Of a stretch of 64,000 bases of DNA, positions 25,180 through 34,512 are shown piece after piece (positions within the stretch are counted from its first letter, which is position 1; each line of letters opens with the position of its first letter). The notes beneath the pieces are model-generated. The model saw nothing but the letters and a program-made list of their open reading frames with translations, did no database searches and was not told where the DNA came from. This DNA is from Porticoccaceae bacterium LTM1 (GTDB lineage: Bacteria > Pseudomonadota > Gammaproteobacteria > Pseudomonadales > Porticoccaceae), in contig CP127080.1 in NCBI GenBank assembly GCA_030252795.1, forward strand, positions 1,810,501-1,874,500, written 5' to 3'. The translations under genes and the position numbers were made by a program.

Positions 25180-25455
25180 TCACCAACGACCATTGCGAGG
25201 TGTGGGCCCATCCACTTCCGGGTGTGCATTTACTCGTCCATGAAACTTGGACAGTCCGTCCTTTTTACGCACTTTTTCCGCCCATAATATGCCAGCAAAC
25301 AATCCCAGGGCACCCAGGACCCTAAATACTAACGGGTTAAAATCATCGATCACGATTGAGATTAGAAAGCCAAGGAATAGTGCCAAAAACAAAATTGATG
25401 CAACATTCCAGAGCCAAAGAAGTGAATAAACTATAAATGCGACAACCTTGGACAT
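25180..25455 (-). CDS. Small hypothetical membrane protein
   Basis: The 91-residue protein has two hydrophobic helices (residues ~3-33 and ~42-58) and a basic C-terminal tail (KVRKKDGLSKFHGR). I do not recognise a family. Start ATG 25455 has AGGAAG 8 bases upstream. It ends 3 bp from the convergent mnmC stop. Confidence 0.65.
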   Translation of the reverse strand: MSKVVAFIVYSLLWLWNVASILFLALFLGFLISIVIDDFNPLVFRVLGALGLFAGILWAEKVRKKDGLSKFHGRVNAHPEVDGPTPRNGRW

Positions 25456-25494
25456 AACATTTTCTTCCTTGTGTATGACATTTCCTTTATACAA

Positions 25495-25527
25495 TAAAAA
25501 AACGCGCACTTGAAGTGCGCGTTTTTT
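25495..25527. terminator. Bidirectional terminator
   Basis: AACGCGCACTT and AAGTGCGCGTT form a perfect stem flanked by A7 and T7, so it can work on both strands. It lies 16 bp after the stop of the POT gene at 25543. Confidence 0.9.
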
Positions 25528-25542
25528 TATTCAAATAGAGCC

Positions 25543-27012
25543 TTAGGTGGCATCCGGACGAGTTTCCAACTCCTCTACCAGAGCCTCCTGGAAAGTCTCT
25601 TCATGCTGAGCAGGACCTTCCGCACCGTGCATCCAATCGATCAAACGATTAGAAACCAGCATCAAAATGATGCCTGAAATAACTGCTGTGATAGTGATAC
25701 CACCGAAGATTGCGAAGGCATTTTCCATCTGCTGCGCTTCGTCACCATGACCGATCAAAGAACCAACAAAGGCCGCGGTGTAGTTAGAAACAGCGTTAAA
25801 GAAGAACCATACCCCCATCATCAAGGAAGCCAGACGAAGTGGTGCCAACTTGGTAACCATTGACAAGCCGATTGGCGACAGACACAGCTCACCCAAGGTG
25901 TGACACAGGTAGGCAGCCACAATCCACAGCATACTGGCTTTTGCATCACCACCATCGATTTGCATGGAAGCACCAATCATGAACACAAAGCCAAGAGCCA
26001 GCAGGAACAGGCCACAACCAAATTTCACCGGTGAATTTGGCTCTTTGTCACCCATCTTGATCCAAAGTGCAGCAATAATTGGCGCAAAGATCACGATGAA
26101 AATCGGGTTCAGGGACTGGAACAGCTCGGTCGGAACTTCAAAACTGCCAATGGTACGGTCGGTGAAGTTCTCAGTGTAAAGCGTCATCAAACCACCGGCT
26201 TGCTCGAAGCCCACCCAGAAAACCACAGTAAACAGGCCCATGATCATAATCACTTTAATACGATCACGCTCTTGCTTGGTCAGCGGCTCACGACCTGCGT
26301 TTTGGGCTGCATTCTCACGCTTGGAACGCTTGGCACCGGGCTCCACACCAATCTCACCCAGCAACTTCTTGGCCCAGATCATCTGGATTGCGAGGGAAAG
26401 AACCATACCCAGACCGGCGCAGAAGAAACCAACCTGACGGTTGCCGTCAAAAGCAGCCACAACTGCTGCAGCTGCAATACCAGCAAGAGCAGCACCAATG
26501 TTGATACCCATGTAAAAGATAGTGAAAGCACCATCACGACGATGATCGCCCTGAGGGTACAGATCTCCCACCATAGTTGAGATATTTGGCTTAAACAGGC
26601 CGTTACCAGCTACCAGAAGAACCAGACCAGCATAGAAGAAGGCAAGCTCCATCCCTTCAATCCATGGGTGCGGAGTCGCAATCATGAACTGGCCAGCAGC
26701 CATCAGGAAACCACCGATAATGATGGCTCGACGTTGCCCCAGGAAGTTATCGGCCAACCAGCCACCAATCAGCGGAGTGATGTACACCGCACCAGTGAAA
26801 ATACCGTAAAGTTGCAGGGCGGTAGGGTTGTCCCAACCGAGACCAAAGCCACCTTCTGCACGAACCTTATCAACAAGATAAAGAACCAACAGGGCCCGCA
26901 TGGTGTAGTAGGAGAAGCGCTCCCACAGCTCGGTTCCAAATAATAGAAACAACCCCTTTGGGTGCCCCATCATCTCACCAGCAGAAGCTGGTGCTCTAGA
27001 AGTGCCAGACAT
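25543..27012 (-). CDS. POT-family proton-coupled oligopeptide transporter (carrier 1)
   Basis: The 489-residue MFS protein has the POT signatures: ELWERFSYYTMRALL with the proton-coupling ExxER motif (E28-R32), GNGLFKPNISTMVGDLY, and FTIFYMGINIGAALAG. About 14 membrane helices are visible. Such symporters import di- and tripeptides. The start ATG 27012 has GAGG about 5 bases upstream; an ATG five codons earlier is possible. It is divergent from the second POT gene at 27263, with a 250-bp shared upstream region. Confidence 0.93.
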   Translation of the reverse strand: MSGTSRAPASAGEMMGHPKGLFLLFGTELWERFSYYTMRALLVLYLVDKVRAEGGFGLGWDNPTALQLYGIFTGAVYITPLIGGWLADNFLGQRRAIIIGGFLMAAGQFMIATPHPWIEGMELAFFYAGLVLLVAGNGLFKPNISTMVGDLYPQGDHRRDGAFTIFYMGINIGAALAGIAAAAVVAAFDGNRQVGFFCAGLGMVLSLAIQMIWAKKLLGEIGVEPGAKRSKRENAAQNAGREPLTKQERDRIKVIMIMGLFTVVFWVGFEQAGGLMTLYTENFTDRTIGSFEVPTELFQSLNPIFIVIFAPIIAALWIKMGDKEPNSPVKFGCGLFLLALGFVFMIGASMQIDGGDAKASMLWIVAAYLCHTLGELCLSPIGLSMVTKLAPLRLASLMMGVWFFFNAVSNYTAAFVGSLIGHGDEAQQMENAFAIFGGITITAVISGIILMLVSNRLIDWMHGAEGPAQHEETFQEALVEELETRPDAT

Positions 27013-27262
27013 ATACCTCGTCTCCATCCGTTTTTAGCTAAATTTTTGCCAGCGATTCAGTATGGACCTGTATCGTGGCTGTTATAAGGATCTTGGAAAA
27101 CGCACTAGTGTAGCCATCCAACTGCCATTAGCAAGGAAATTGTCACATTCCCCACCCCCGATTGGTGTCTAACATTCCGTAAAAGCTTGAACCTTGTGGT
27201 GGCTAACCACTCTACGTTAGCGCTATAACTAAATAATCACGCAATTGATGGGGGTATGTTCA

Positions 27263-29362
27263 ATGTTCTCAGCATCTAATCAGCCAACCCTGTTTGGCCA
27301 GCCAACCGGACTCTATACGCTGTTCTTTGCCGAGATGTGGGAACGATTCTCCTACTACGGTATGAGAGCCCTCTTGGTCTACTACATGATCAAGGGCTTT
27401 CTGTCGATGTCAGACGGCGATGCCTACAAGATCTATGGTGCCTACACCGCAATGGTCTACATGACCCCGTTTATAGGCGGCATGATTGCAGACCGCCTGC
27501 TCGGCGCACGCCGCGGCGTGGTGTTTGGAGGCCTGTTAATGGCAAGTGGCCACCTGTTGATGACCATTGAGCACCATCACACTTTCTTTGTGGCCCTCTC
27601 CCTGATCATTCTCGGCAATGGTTTCTTCAAACCCAACATCTCCAGCATTGTCGGCTCCATGTACAGCGAGGACAGCCCCAAACGGGATGGCGGCTTCACA
27701 GTTTTCTATATGGGGGTAAACCTTGGCGCAGCTCTGGCCCCGTTGCTGTGCGGCTACGTCGGCGAAACCTACGGCTGGCACTACGGCTTTGGTATGGCGA
27801 CTATCGGCATGCTAACCGGACTGGCCGTGTTTGTAATCCCGAGTAAAGTAGCTCAATGGACTATTCTCCTGGGTGCCATAGCCACAGCTATCAGCATGGT
27901 GTCAATTCAGAATGATGCCCTCCTGTTTGGAGTTAACGGCTTTGTTGCACTCGCCCTGATAGCCGCCGGCATCATTTCCTTCAAGGCCATCAGCAAGGGC
28001 GGCTTGAGTAAAGAAGCGGGTGAAGCAGCCGACCCAACCAAGCTCAAGAGAAAGATCTGGGGTATTCGCGCTGACCATATGGTCTATATCGGCACTCTGA
28101 TCGCCGCCCCTATTATTGCCCTGATGATCGCCGGCAACCGCAGTGTCAAGATGATCTCTGATGAGTTTCTGGAAGGAATGCAAGGCTCAACAATCGGAGA
28201 CCTGGGTGCAACTCTGCTTGGTGAATTGAGTACACCCACTGGTCTGATTCTGTTCCTGACCGGTGTGGTCGCTATTGTTTACTTGCTGAAAGAGTCTTTC
28301 AAAGCTAGCAAAGTTGAGCGAGAACGATTGTGGGTAGTAATGAGCCTGATGTTTTTCTCCCTATTGTTTTGGGCCTTTTTCGAACAGGCGGGCAGCTCGA
28401 TCTCCAACTTCACCGACCGCAACATCGACCGGGTAAATGAAGAAAGAGTTTTAACCCAGGCAGATGTGGGCAAGACCTACACCATTGACCTGACCCAGGA
28501 GCAGCTTGGCTACCAGAATACCCACCCGGAGATGAATCCTCTGATTGCCAAAGCCATTCGGCAGGTCCATACCGAACGCGGTGTCGTTGAGGAACAGATT
28601 GAGTCACTAATAGCTGAAGTGGCCAAACAGGGCGTATTTACCCTGACTGCGCTGGATGCACTGAAAACAGCCAAAACCGAGGATGGAGAACCACTCAACA
28701 AAGGTGTTAATTGGCAAGTTTCCGAACCAAATATCGGTATGGGTATCGGCGGCACAGTGATTCCCGCCAGCACCTTCCAGTCCGCAAATCCCATATTCAT
28801 TCTGCTATTCGGGCTCGTTTTTACCGCCCTTTGGACCTATATGGGCAAACGCGGCCGCGAACCCTCTACTCCAATCAAGTTCTCACTGGGACTATTGCAG
28901 CTTGGCTTGGGCTTTCTGGCACTCTGGTACGGAGCCAGCCTCAGTAACGAACGAGGCATGGTTGGCATGGAGTGGTTATTGCTCGGCTATCTGCTGCATA
29001 CCACCGGTGAGCTGTGCCTGTCTCCGGTAGGCTTGTCGATGGTGACCAAAATGTCACCAAAGCGTCTGGTTTCGACCGTAATGGGGGCCTGGTTCCTTGC
29101 CACCGCATTCTCAAGTTACCTCGCCGCCATAATTGCCACCTTTACTGGCGTCGGTCACGGTAGCAATGGTCACAATGTCATTCCTGCACCGATAGAAACG
29201 GTAAATGTATATGGTGACGTTTTTGGCACCATTGCTATCGCAGCAATCTCCAGCTCAGTACTCCTGCTGCTTATCACCCCGATTCTTGTTCGATGGAGCC
29301 ACGAAGAGGCCATCGTTCACGAAAAAGATGAAACCCCGAAACTAGTCACAGAGCACACCTAA
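27263..29362 (+). CDS. POT-family oligopeptide transporter with extra loop (carrier 2)
   Basis: The 699-residue protein has canonical POT motifs: EMWERFSYYGMRALL (ExxER at E24-R28), GNGFFKPNISSIVG and FTVFYMGVNLGAALAP. It is about 200 residues longer than carrier 1. The extra length comes from added hydrophobic segments after residue ~195 and a hydrophilic insertion of roughly 110 residues after FTDRNIDRVNEERVL (near residues 390-500), just before the FQSANPIF helix. It probably imports di/tripeptides; the insertion's role is unknown. Start ATG 27263 follows GGGGGT. Confidence 0.92.
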   Translation: MFSASNQPTLFGQPTGLYTLFFAEMWERFSYYGMRALLVYYMIKGFLSMSDGDAYKIYGAYTAMVYMTPFIGGMIADRLLGARRGVVFGGLLMASGHLLMTIEHHHTFFVALSLIILGNGFFKPNISSIVGSMYSEDSPKRDGGFTVFYMGVNLGAALAPLLCGYVGETYGWHYGFGMATIGMLTGLAVFVIPSKVAQWTILLGAIATAISMVSIQNDALLFGVNGFVALALIAAGIISFKAISKGGLSKEAGEAADPTKLKRKIWGIRADHMVYIGTLIAAPIIALMIAGNRSVKMISDEFLEGMQGSTIGDLGATLLGELSTPTGLILFLTGVVAIVYLLKESFKASKVERERLWVVMSLMFFSLLFWAFFEQAGSSISNFTDRNIDRVNEERVLTQADVGKTYTIDLTQEQLGYQNTHPEMNPLIAKAIRQVHTERGVVEEQIESLIAEVAKQGVFTLTALDALKTAKTEDGEPLNKGVNWQVSEPNIGMGIGGTVIPASTFQSANPIFILLFGLVFTALWTYMGKRGREPSTPIKFSLGLLQLGLGFLALWYGASLSNERGMVGMEWLLLGYLLHTTGELCLSPVGLSMVTKMSPKRLVSTVMGAWFLATAFSSYLAAIIATFTGVGHGSNGHNVIPAPIETVNVYGDVFGTIAIAAISSSVLLLLITPILVRWSHEEAIVHEKDETPKLVTEHT

Positions 29363-29381
29363 CAAACTCTGCCTGCAACCC

Positions 29382-29411
29382 CAAAGGCGAAACTCCTGTT
29401 TCGCCTTTTTA
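29382..29411 (+). terminator. Terminator of carrier 2 gene
   Basis: AAAGGCGAAAC and GTTTCGCCTTT form an 11-bp stem with loop TCCT, followed by a T run at 29406-29410. It starts 20 bp after the stop codon. Confidence 0.9.
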
Positions 29412-29472
29412 TTATTTCAGAACCAAAACACAGACTTTTGTCCCAAGACTGAAAGATCTGATCCAAGGATGC

Positions 29473-29481
29473 TGCTATAGT
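29473..29481 (+). promoter_or_regulatory. Probable extended -10 promoter of carrier 3 gene
   Basis: TGCTATAGT provides an extended -10 (TGnTATAGT). The -35 region 17 bases upstream is weak. Transcription would start about 50-55 bp before ATG 29544, whose ribosome-binding site is AAGG. Confidence 0.5.
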
Positions 29482-29543
29482 GCACCGTTTGAATCGACTT
29501 TAAGATCGATATAAACATTTTTGGAGAGAGAACAAGGTAGACC

Positions 29544-31118
29544 ATGAGTAACGATTCCCGTAGAGAAAATCACTCAACAAACGTTTCCGATGTGAAACAG
29601 CTTGGCACTTTTGCCGCAATCGCCAGCCTCAGTTACGTGTTCTGGGTGGTTGGCGGAATGGAGCTGGTAGAACGTCTCGCCTATTACGGCGTCCGCGCAT
29701 CTCACTCACTCTATGCCAAGGCACCGGTTTCTGAGGGTGGTCTTGGTATTACCATGACTGAATTCGGTACCATCTTGTTATGGTGGGGTGTGCTGCAATC
29801 GCTGTTGATACCACCTCTCATCGGTGGTATTGCCGACAGGATCGGCTATAAACAGGCTATTTTTGCTTCGACCGTTTTCAAAATTTCCGGCTATCTGGTA
29901 ATGGCATTTTTCCCAACATTCGGAGGCTACTTCTGTGGCGCTATGCTGTTGGCTGCTGGAACAGGCGTATTCAAGCCCGGAATTACCGGTACTTTGGTGA
30001 AATCCACCAACCGAACCAACAGTTCCGTTGCTTGGGGTATTTTTTACCAGATGGTGAATTGGGGCGGGTTCTTTGGACCACTCATCGCTGTACAACTGCG
30101 TCAGCTCTCCTGGGACAACCTGTTTTTTACTTGCGCCGCGATCATCTCAATCAACTTCCTCCTCCTGTGCATCTACAAAGAGCCTGGCAAGGAAGAACGG
30201 CTCGCTTTGAAAGCCAGAGTCAAAGCCGGCGAAGTAAAACAGGACAATCTGGCAATCGCCTCGCTGAAAGCTCTCTCAGACCCTAAATTGTTTCTGTACC
30301 TACTCCTGTTTTCAGGATTCTGGTTCATGTTCATGCCATTTTTCGATGTACTTCCGGCCTTCATTCAGGAGTGGGTTGATACCAGCATCATCGTGACTCA
30401 ACTATTTGGTGACCAAGGTACGCAGAATGCCTTTGCCAAATTTATTCTAGGAATGGATAACAGCGGTACTTACATCAAACCTGAAGGTTTGCTGAACCTG
30501 AACGCCGGCATGATTATGCTGACTTGTTTCTTGGTTGCCGGTTTCTCCGCACGCATGAAGGCCTTGAACAGCATTGTCCTAGGCACTTGCCTGGCTTCAG
30601 CTGCCATGCTGATTCTCGGCTCCTTTCACTGGGCCTGGATGATTGTTATCGCAATTGTTGTGTTTTCAACCGGTGAAATGCTCTCAAGCCCGAAGTTCTC
30701 GGAATATCTGGGTAACATCGCTCCAAATGACAAAAAAGCGATGTACTTGGGGTTCTCTCAAATTCCGGTAGGTGTTGGCATGTCGGTTTCCGGCAAAATT
30801 GCCCCAATGCTATATGACAAATTTGCATCCAAAGACCTGATTGCCCGTGAAATGATTGGTGGGCTCGGCGCGGACAACAGCCTAGAGGCCATTCCACAAG
30901 GTGAAGCCTTCTCTCACCTGGTAACCATGACTGGCCAAACCGCTTCCGAACTCACCCTTCAGCTTTATCAGGCAAACAATATCGGTATGCTCTGGTACAT
31001 TTTGGGGTTGGTTGGGATTCTTTCCGCATTCGGTATTTCAATGTATGCACGCTGGATTTGGCGCCTTGCAAAGAGCGAAGAGACTACCGCTTCTGGAGTA
31101 AAACAGACTGCGTCTTGA
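29544..31118 (+). CDS. POT-like MFS transporter (carrier 3)
   Basis: The 524-residue protein keeps the POT proton-coupling motif in MELVERLAYYGVRAS (E40-R44), and has GTGVFKPGITGTLVKS and a FYQMVNWGGFFGPL helix equivalent to the second POT signature. It is distant from carriers 1 and 2 and has a ~60-residue loop before its C-terminal helix. Import of peptides or peptide-like solutes is likely but not certain. It has its own promoter and terminator. Confidence 0.88.
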   Translation: MSNDSRRENHSTNVSDVKQLGTFAAIASLSYVFWVVGGMELVERLAYYGVRASHSLYAKAPVSEGGLGITMTEFGTILLWWGVLQSLLIPPLIGGIADRIGYKQAIFASTVFKISGYLVMAFFPTFGGYFCGAMLLAAGTGVFKPGITGTLVKSTNRTNSSVAWGIFYQMVNWGGFFGPLIAVQLRQLSWDNLFFTCAAIISINFLLLCIYKEPGKEERLALKARVKAGEVKQDNLAIASLKALSDPKLFLYLLLFSGFWFMFMPFFDVLPAFIQEWVDTSIIVTQLFGDQGTQNAFAKFILGMDNSGTYIKPEGLLNLNAGMIMLTCFLVAGFSARMKALNSIVLGTCLASAAMLILGSFHWAWMIVIAIVVFSTGEMLSSPKFSEYLGNIAPNDKKAMYLGFSQIPVGVGMSVSGKIAPMLYDKFASKDLIAREMIGGLGADNSLEAIPQGEAFSHLVTMTGQTASELTLQLYQANNIGMLWYILGLVGILSAFGISMYARWIWRLAKSEETTASGVKQTAS

Positions 31119-31140
31119 GCTAGTGCATTACTAAACAACT

Positions 31141-31171
31141 AAAAAGGCGGGACAGATGTACCGCCTTTTTT
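31141..31171 (+). terminator. Terminator of carrier 3 gene
   Basis: AAAAAGGCGG and CCGCCTTTTT form a 10-bp stem with a 10-base loop and end in a T run. It is followed by the leader of carrier 4. Confidence 0.9.
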
Positions 31172-31202
31172 GTTGTTTATCATTATCCAATCCCCTCTAC
31201 AT

Positions 31203-31334
31203 TATCCATTTTTCGTATAGGATCTCTCGCCCCCCTTCTGATATATTGGCCCGTTGCATTGCTTTCAATTCGACTATTAAAAAATATAAGTTGATAGATT
31301 TTTATTATTAAAAGATTTGGGCGGAGATATCTTT
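31203..31334 (+). repeat. Leader/promoter of carrier 4, duplicated before carrier 5
   Basis: From TATCCATTTTT through GGATCTCTC and CCCTTCTGATATATTG to GGGCGGAGAT, this stretch is colinear with 32844-32977 upstream of the paralogous gene. The TGATATATT in both copies reads as an extended -10 (TG-A-TATATT). The ribosome-binding site GGGCGGAGAT is identical in the two leaders. The ~85 bases between the putative -10 and the gene are AT-rich. Confidence 0.7.
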
Positions 31335-32780
31335 ATGACTACAACCACTAAAAGTGGGGGCTCATCAGGCAACCCCATTAGCAACTACATAAAGGACTTC
31401 AGTGTCCTGAAAGACAATAAGGCTTCTTATTGGGCCGTACAGGCCGTCAATATTCTGGATTGCGTTGCGTACTACGCAATGATTACCACCATTACCCTGT
31501 TCCTTACCGGCAACGTTGGCCTGGAAGATGACATCAGTGGATACGTTGTTACCGGATACGGCATCGCGGTTTCCCTCACTCTTGTTGTAGCGGGCTTCTT
31601 AACCGATTCATTCGGCATGCGGAAAGCCACATTCATCGGCATTGGACTGCAAACCTTATGCCGTGTGGGAATTTTAGTACTGGGCCTTTCTCCCGAAATT
31701 CCTGGTCGAGAGTGGATGATTGTATTTTTGATTATCCTCAGTGCTCCGGGCCAGGCGATGATGCAAGCCGTATTCCAGGCAGGCACCAAGCTGTTTAGCA
31801 GCAAGCGCAGTCAATCCGCTTCTTACAATGTCTGGTACCTGTTGATGAACCTCGGCTTCGCTTTGGGCGGCCTTTCAGTTGACGTTATCCGCAAGACCCT
31901 GGAACTGGACCTGAGTTACATCTACGGCATGAATGCGGTTACCGGCATCCTGGCAATCCTGGTTGGCCTGGCCATCGTTAAGAAGTCGGAGCAAGGTACA
32001 GAGGAAGACGAGCCTGCCACTAATGAGAAGAAAGTCAGCGGCTGGGAAAAATTCCTGGGGCTATTCAAACAACCACCATTCAAACGCATGCTGGCCCTGA
32101 TGGGTGTTCTTCTGGGTGTACGCGCTGTATTCCTTTACACCTTTATGCTTATGCCCTTGTACTGGGCTCGCACCATTGAGGCATCCAGTGGTGAACTCAT
32201 GGATATGGGCTTCGTCCAGAGCATCAACCCCATTATGATCTTCGCGGGTGTATTCCTGTTCATTCCTCTTGCCAACAAGTGGAATATGTTCAAGATGTTG
32301 ATCGTGGGAACATTGATGAGTACAGCGGCCATCTGGCTTCTGGTTATGCCCTGGCAGTGGTTTGGCGACAGCGTCGCAAGTGGCTACCTGTGGATGACCG
32401 TCTGGATGATGATATTGCTGAGTCTCGGTGAAATTATCTGGAGCCCTAAGCTGTACGACTACATTGCGACTGTTGCTCCAAAAGGTCAGGAAGGTTCATA
32501 CCTGGGCATGGGGATGATCCCCTGGTTCCTTGCTAAAACTATCGTCGGTCTACTGGCTGGTCATATGCTAATGCGCTGGGTTCCTGAGGGCATTCACACT
32601 TCTATCGAAGCTGGCACGCTGGGCTTCTGGGACAGCCCAGAAGCGATGTGGCTGATACTCGCAACCTGGGCCACCCTGAGTGTCCTCGTGGCATGGTTGT
32701 TCCGTGGCTGGTTCACCAAAGGTACTTCTGCCGAAGTTGAAGTTGAAGAGGCTCCAGAGGCCAAGACGACTACAGCTTAA
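31335..32780 (+). CDS. POT-like MFS transporter lacking the ExxER motif (carrier 4)
   Basis: The 481-residue protein has about 12 membrane helices and aligns with carrier 3, but the first-helix ExxER is replaced by N39-I-L-D42-C43 in AVNILDCVAYYAM. Other POT landmarks survive in weaker form (APGQAMMQAVFQAGTKLFSS and YNVWYLLMNLGFALGG). Loss of both Glu and Arg argues against the usual proton-coupled peptide mechanism; the substrate is unknown. Start ATG 31335 has GGCGGAGAT upstream. It is followed by a paralog with the same changes, carrier 5. Confidence 0.88.
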   Translation: MTTTTKSGGSSGNPISNYIKDFSVLKDNKASYWAVQAVNILDCVAYYAMITTITLFLTGNVGLEDDISGYVVTGYGIAVSLTLVVAGFLTDSFGMRKATFIGIGLQTLCRVGILVLGLSPEIPGREWMIVFLIILSAPGQAMMQAVFQAGTKLFSSKRSQSASYNVWYLLMNLGFALGGLSVDVIRKTLELDLSYIYGMNAVTGILAILVGLAIVKKSEQGTEEDEPATNEKKVSGWEKFLGLFKQPPFKRMLALMGVLLGVRAVFLYTFMLMPLYWARTIEASSGELMDMGFVQSINPIMIFAGVFLFIPLANKWNMFKMLIVGTLMSTAAIWLLVMPWQWFGDSVASGYLWMTVWMMILLSLGEIIWSPKLYDYIATVAPKGQEGSYLGMGMIPWFLAKTIVGLLAGHMLMRWVPEGIHTSIEAGTLGFWDSPEAMWLILATWATLSVLVAWLFRGWFTKGTSAEVEVEEAPEAKTTTA

Positions 32781-32794
32781 CGTTAGAGCTGAAT

Positions 32795-32825
32795 AAAAAA
32801 GGCGGGGGTTTCCCCGCCTTTTTTT
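32795..32825 (+). terminator. Terminator of carrier 4 gene
   Basis: GGCGGGG and CCCCGCC, extended by A/T pairs, form the stem, followed by eight T. It lies 14 bp after the stop codon. Confidence 0.92.
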
Positions 32826-32843
32826 GTGCCTGATGAAACCGGA

Positions 32844-32977
32844 ATATCCATTTTTTGTGTGGGATCTCTCAATTCCCTTCTGATATATTGCTCTGCTTTA
32901 CTGCTTTTAATTCAACTATAAAAAACCAAGAGCTGATAGCTTTTATTTATCCAAGAACTTGGGCGGAGATACACTTA
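32844..32977 (+). repeat. Leader/promoter of carrier 5, copy of the carrier 4 leader
   Basis: Colinear with 31203-31334: shared TATCCATTTTT, GGATCTCTC, CCCTTCTGATATATTG, TCAACTAT-like and GGGCGGAGATA blocks, with substitutions between them. The conserved blocks mark the promoter (extended -10 TGATATATT) and the ribosome-binding site, and perhaps a regulator site around GGGATCTCTC. Confidence 0.7.
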
Positions 32978-34444
32978 ATGACAGAGATAACCACAACCGA
33001 TCAATCCGGATTGGAGAAGATCAAAAATTACATAAGGGACTTTAAGGTCCTGGGTCAAAACAGCAAATCCTTCTGGGTACTTCAAGGCATTAATATCCTG
33101 GACTGTATTGCTTACTACGCAATGGTCACCACAGTCACCCTCTTCTTAACCGGACAAATCAGTGATGGTGGTGTAGGGCTTTCGGATATTGCCTCTGGGG
33201 ACGTAATGTTTTGGTGGGGCATTATCATATCAGCCTCGCTGTTTATGACCGGGTTCATCACAGACACTATAGGCATCAAGCGTTCAATTGTTATCGGCAG
33301 TACTATCCAGTGGGTAACCCGTGGCGGAATTGCATTCTGCGCGTTAAGCCCAGAGCTGCCTAACCGTGAAATCATAATCATTACCTTTTTCCTGCTGAGT
33401 GCTCCAGGAATGGCGATGATGCAAACCAGCTTCCAGGTTGGTAACAAACTTTTCAGCACCAACAAAAGTCGTGCTGCGTCATTTAATGCCTGGTACCTGC
33501 TGATGAACCTGGGTTTTGTTATCGGTGCCCTGCTGGCCGACCAGATTCGCGTAGATATGATGCTGCCAATTAGCTACATCTTCGCAGCCAGCGCCATTGC
33601 CTGTGTTACCTCTGTTGTTATCAGCCTTATGGCCATCAACCAGAAAACTGACACCCTGACCAATCTTTCAGATGAGCAGGCTACCCAGTCTGATGAATTA
33701 CCCAAGAGTGTTTTCAAACGCTTCACCAACCTGATAGTACAACCTGCTTTCCAGCGCCTGCTGGCACTTATGGCAGTATTGACTGGTGTTCGAGCGGTAT
33801 TCCTTTATGGATTCCTGCTTATGCCTTTGTACTGGAAGCGCGTTATGGAAATCCCCAACGGCGGCCCGGTAGAGCAAGGTTTCCTTCAAATGATCAACCC
33901 GCTGTTTATCTTTGTTGGCCTTACCCTGTTTATTCCCATTGCCAATAAATTCAACATGTTCAAAATGCTGATTGCTGGCGCAATCGTAAGCTCTCTTTCG
34001 GTGTTGGTACTGGCTCTTCCATGGGAATGGTTCGGCGGCAACATGGTTGATGGCTACTTCAATATGGCCATTGTCATGATGCTGTTGTTGAGCCTTGGCG
34101 AAATTACCTGGAGCCCTAAACTGTACGAGTACACCGCAGCCATTGCCCCCAAGGGCCAAGAAGGCGCTTACATGGGTATGAGCATTCTTCCTTATTTTGT
34201 CGCTAAAGTTGTTGTGACCAAACTGTCTGGCGTCATGCTCGTAACTTGGGTTGCTGAAGATGTTAGTGTTCGAATTGCCGATGGCACCCTCCCATTCTGG
34301 GAGAGCCCTGAGGCTATGTGGCTTGTTCTTGGTGTCTGGGCGCTGTCCGGGCCAGTAATTGCGTGGTTCTTCCGCGGTTGGTTTACCAAGGGTACCACTG
34401 CTGCCCAGCAGCAAGCAGATTCTGCTCAGCCGGCAACTGCTTAA
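32978..34444 (+). CDS. POT-like MFS transporter lacking the ExxER motif (carrier 5)
   Basis: The 488-residue protein is a close paralog of carrier 4, with the same numbering through the first helix: N39-I-L-D42-C43 in GINILDCIAYYAM. It shares APGMAMMQTSFQVGNKLFS, FNAWYLLMNLGFVIGALLAD, LGEITWSPKLYEYTA and the C-terminal WFFRGWFTKGT. Start ATG 32978 uses the duplicated GGGCGGAGAT ribosome-binding site; the open frame extends upstream through the leader but has no suitable start there. Substrate unknown. Confidence 0.88.
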   Translation: MTEITTTDQSGLEKIKNYIRDFKVLGQNSKSFWVLQGINILDCIAYYAMVTTVTLFLTGQISDGGVGLSDIASGDVMFWWGIIISASLFMTGFITDTIGIKRSIVIGSTIQWVTRGGIAFCALSPELPNREIIIITFFLLSAPGMAMMQTSFQVGNKLFSTNKSRAASFNAWYLLMNLGFVIGALLADQIRVDMMLPISYIFAASAIACVTSVVISLMAINQKTDTLTNLSDEQATQSDELPKSVFKRFTNLIVQPAFQRLLALMAVLTGVRAVFLYGFLLMPLYWKRVMEIPNGGPVEQGFLQMINPLFIFVGLTLFIPIANKFNMFKMLIAGAIVSSLSVLVLALPWEWFGGNMVDGYFNMAIVMMLLLSLGEITWSPKLYEYTAAIAPKGQEGAYMGMSILPYFVAKVVVTKLSGVMLVTWVAEDVSVRIADGTLPFWESPEAMWLVLGVWALSGPVIAWFFRGWFTKGTTAAQQQADSAQPATA

Positions 34445-34457
34445 TAATTTAGCTCCA

Positions 34458-34493
34458 TAAAAAAGGCGAAGCTGAATCAGCTTCGCCTTTTTT
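34458..34493. terminator. Bidirectional terminator between carrier 5 and the OPT gene
   Basis: AAGGCGAAGCTGA and TCAGCTTCGCCTT form a perfect stem flanked by A and T runs on both sides. It serves the converging carrier 5 and OPT genes. Confidence 0.92.
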
Positions 34494-34512
34494 TATTTTC
34501 GAGTACTCCGAA

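Noticed and set aside
27130-27244. GTGGTGGCTAACCAC palindrome as an operator between the divergent POT genes
   Set aside because: The arms are short and imperfect and have no fixed relation to a clear promoter; not strong enough to list as a site.
33698-34414. 238-codon frame on the minus strand
   Set aside because: Antisense to carrier 5; low-complexity composition and no translation signals.
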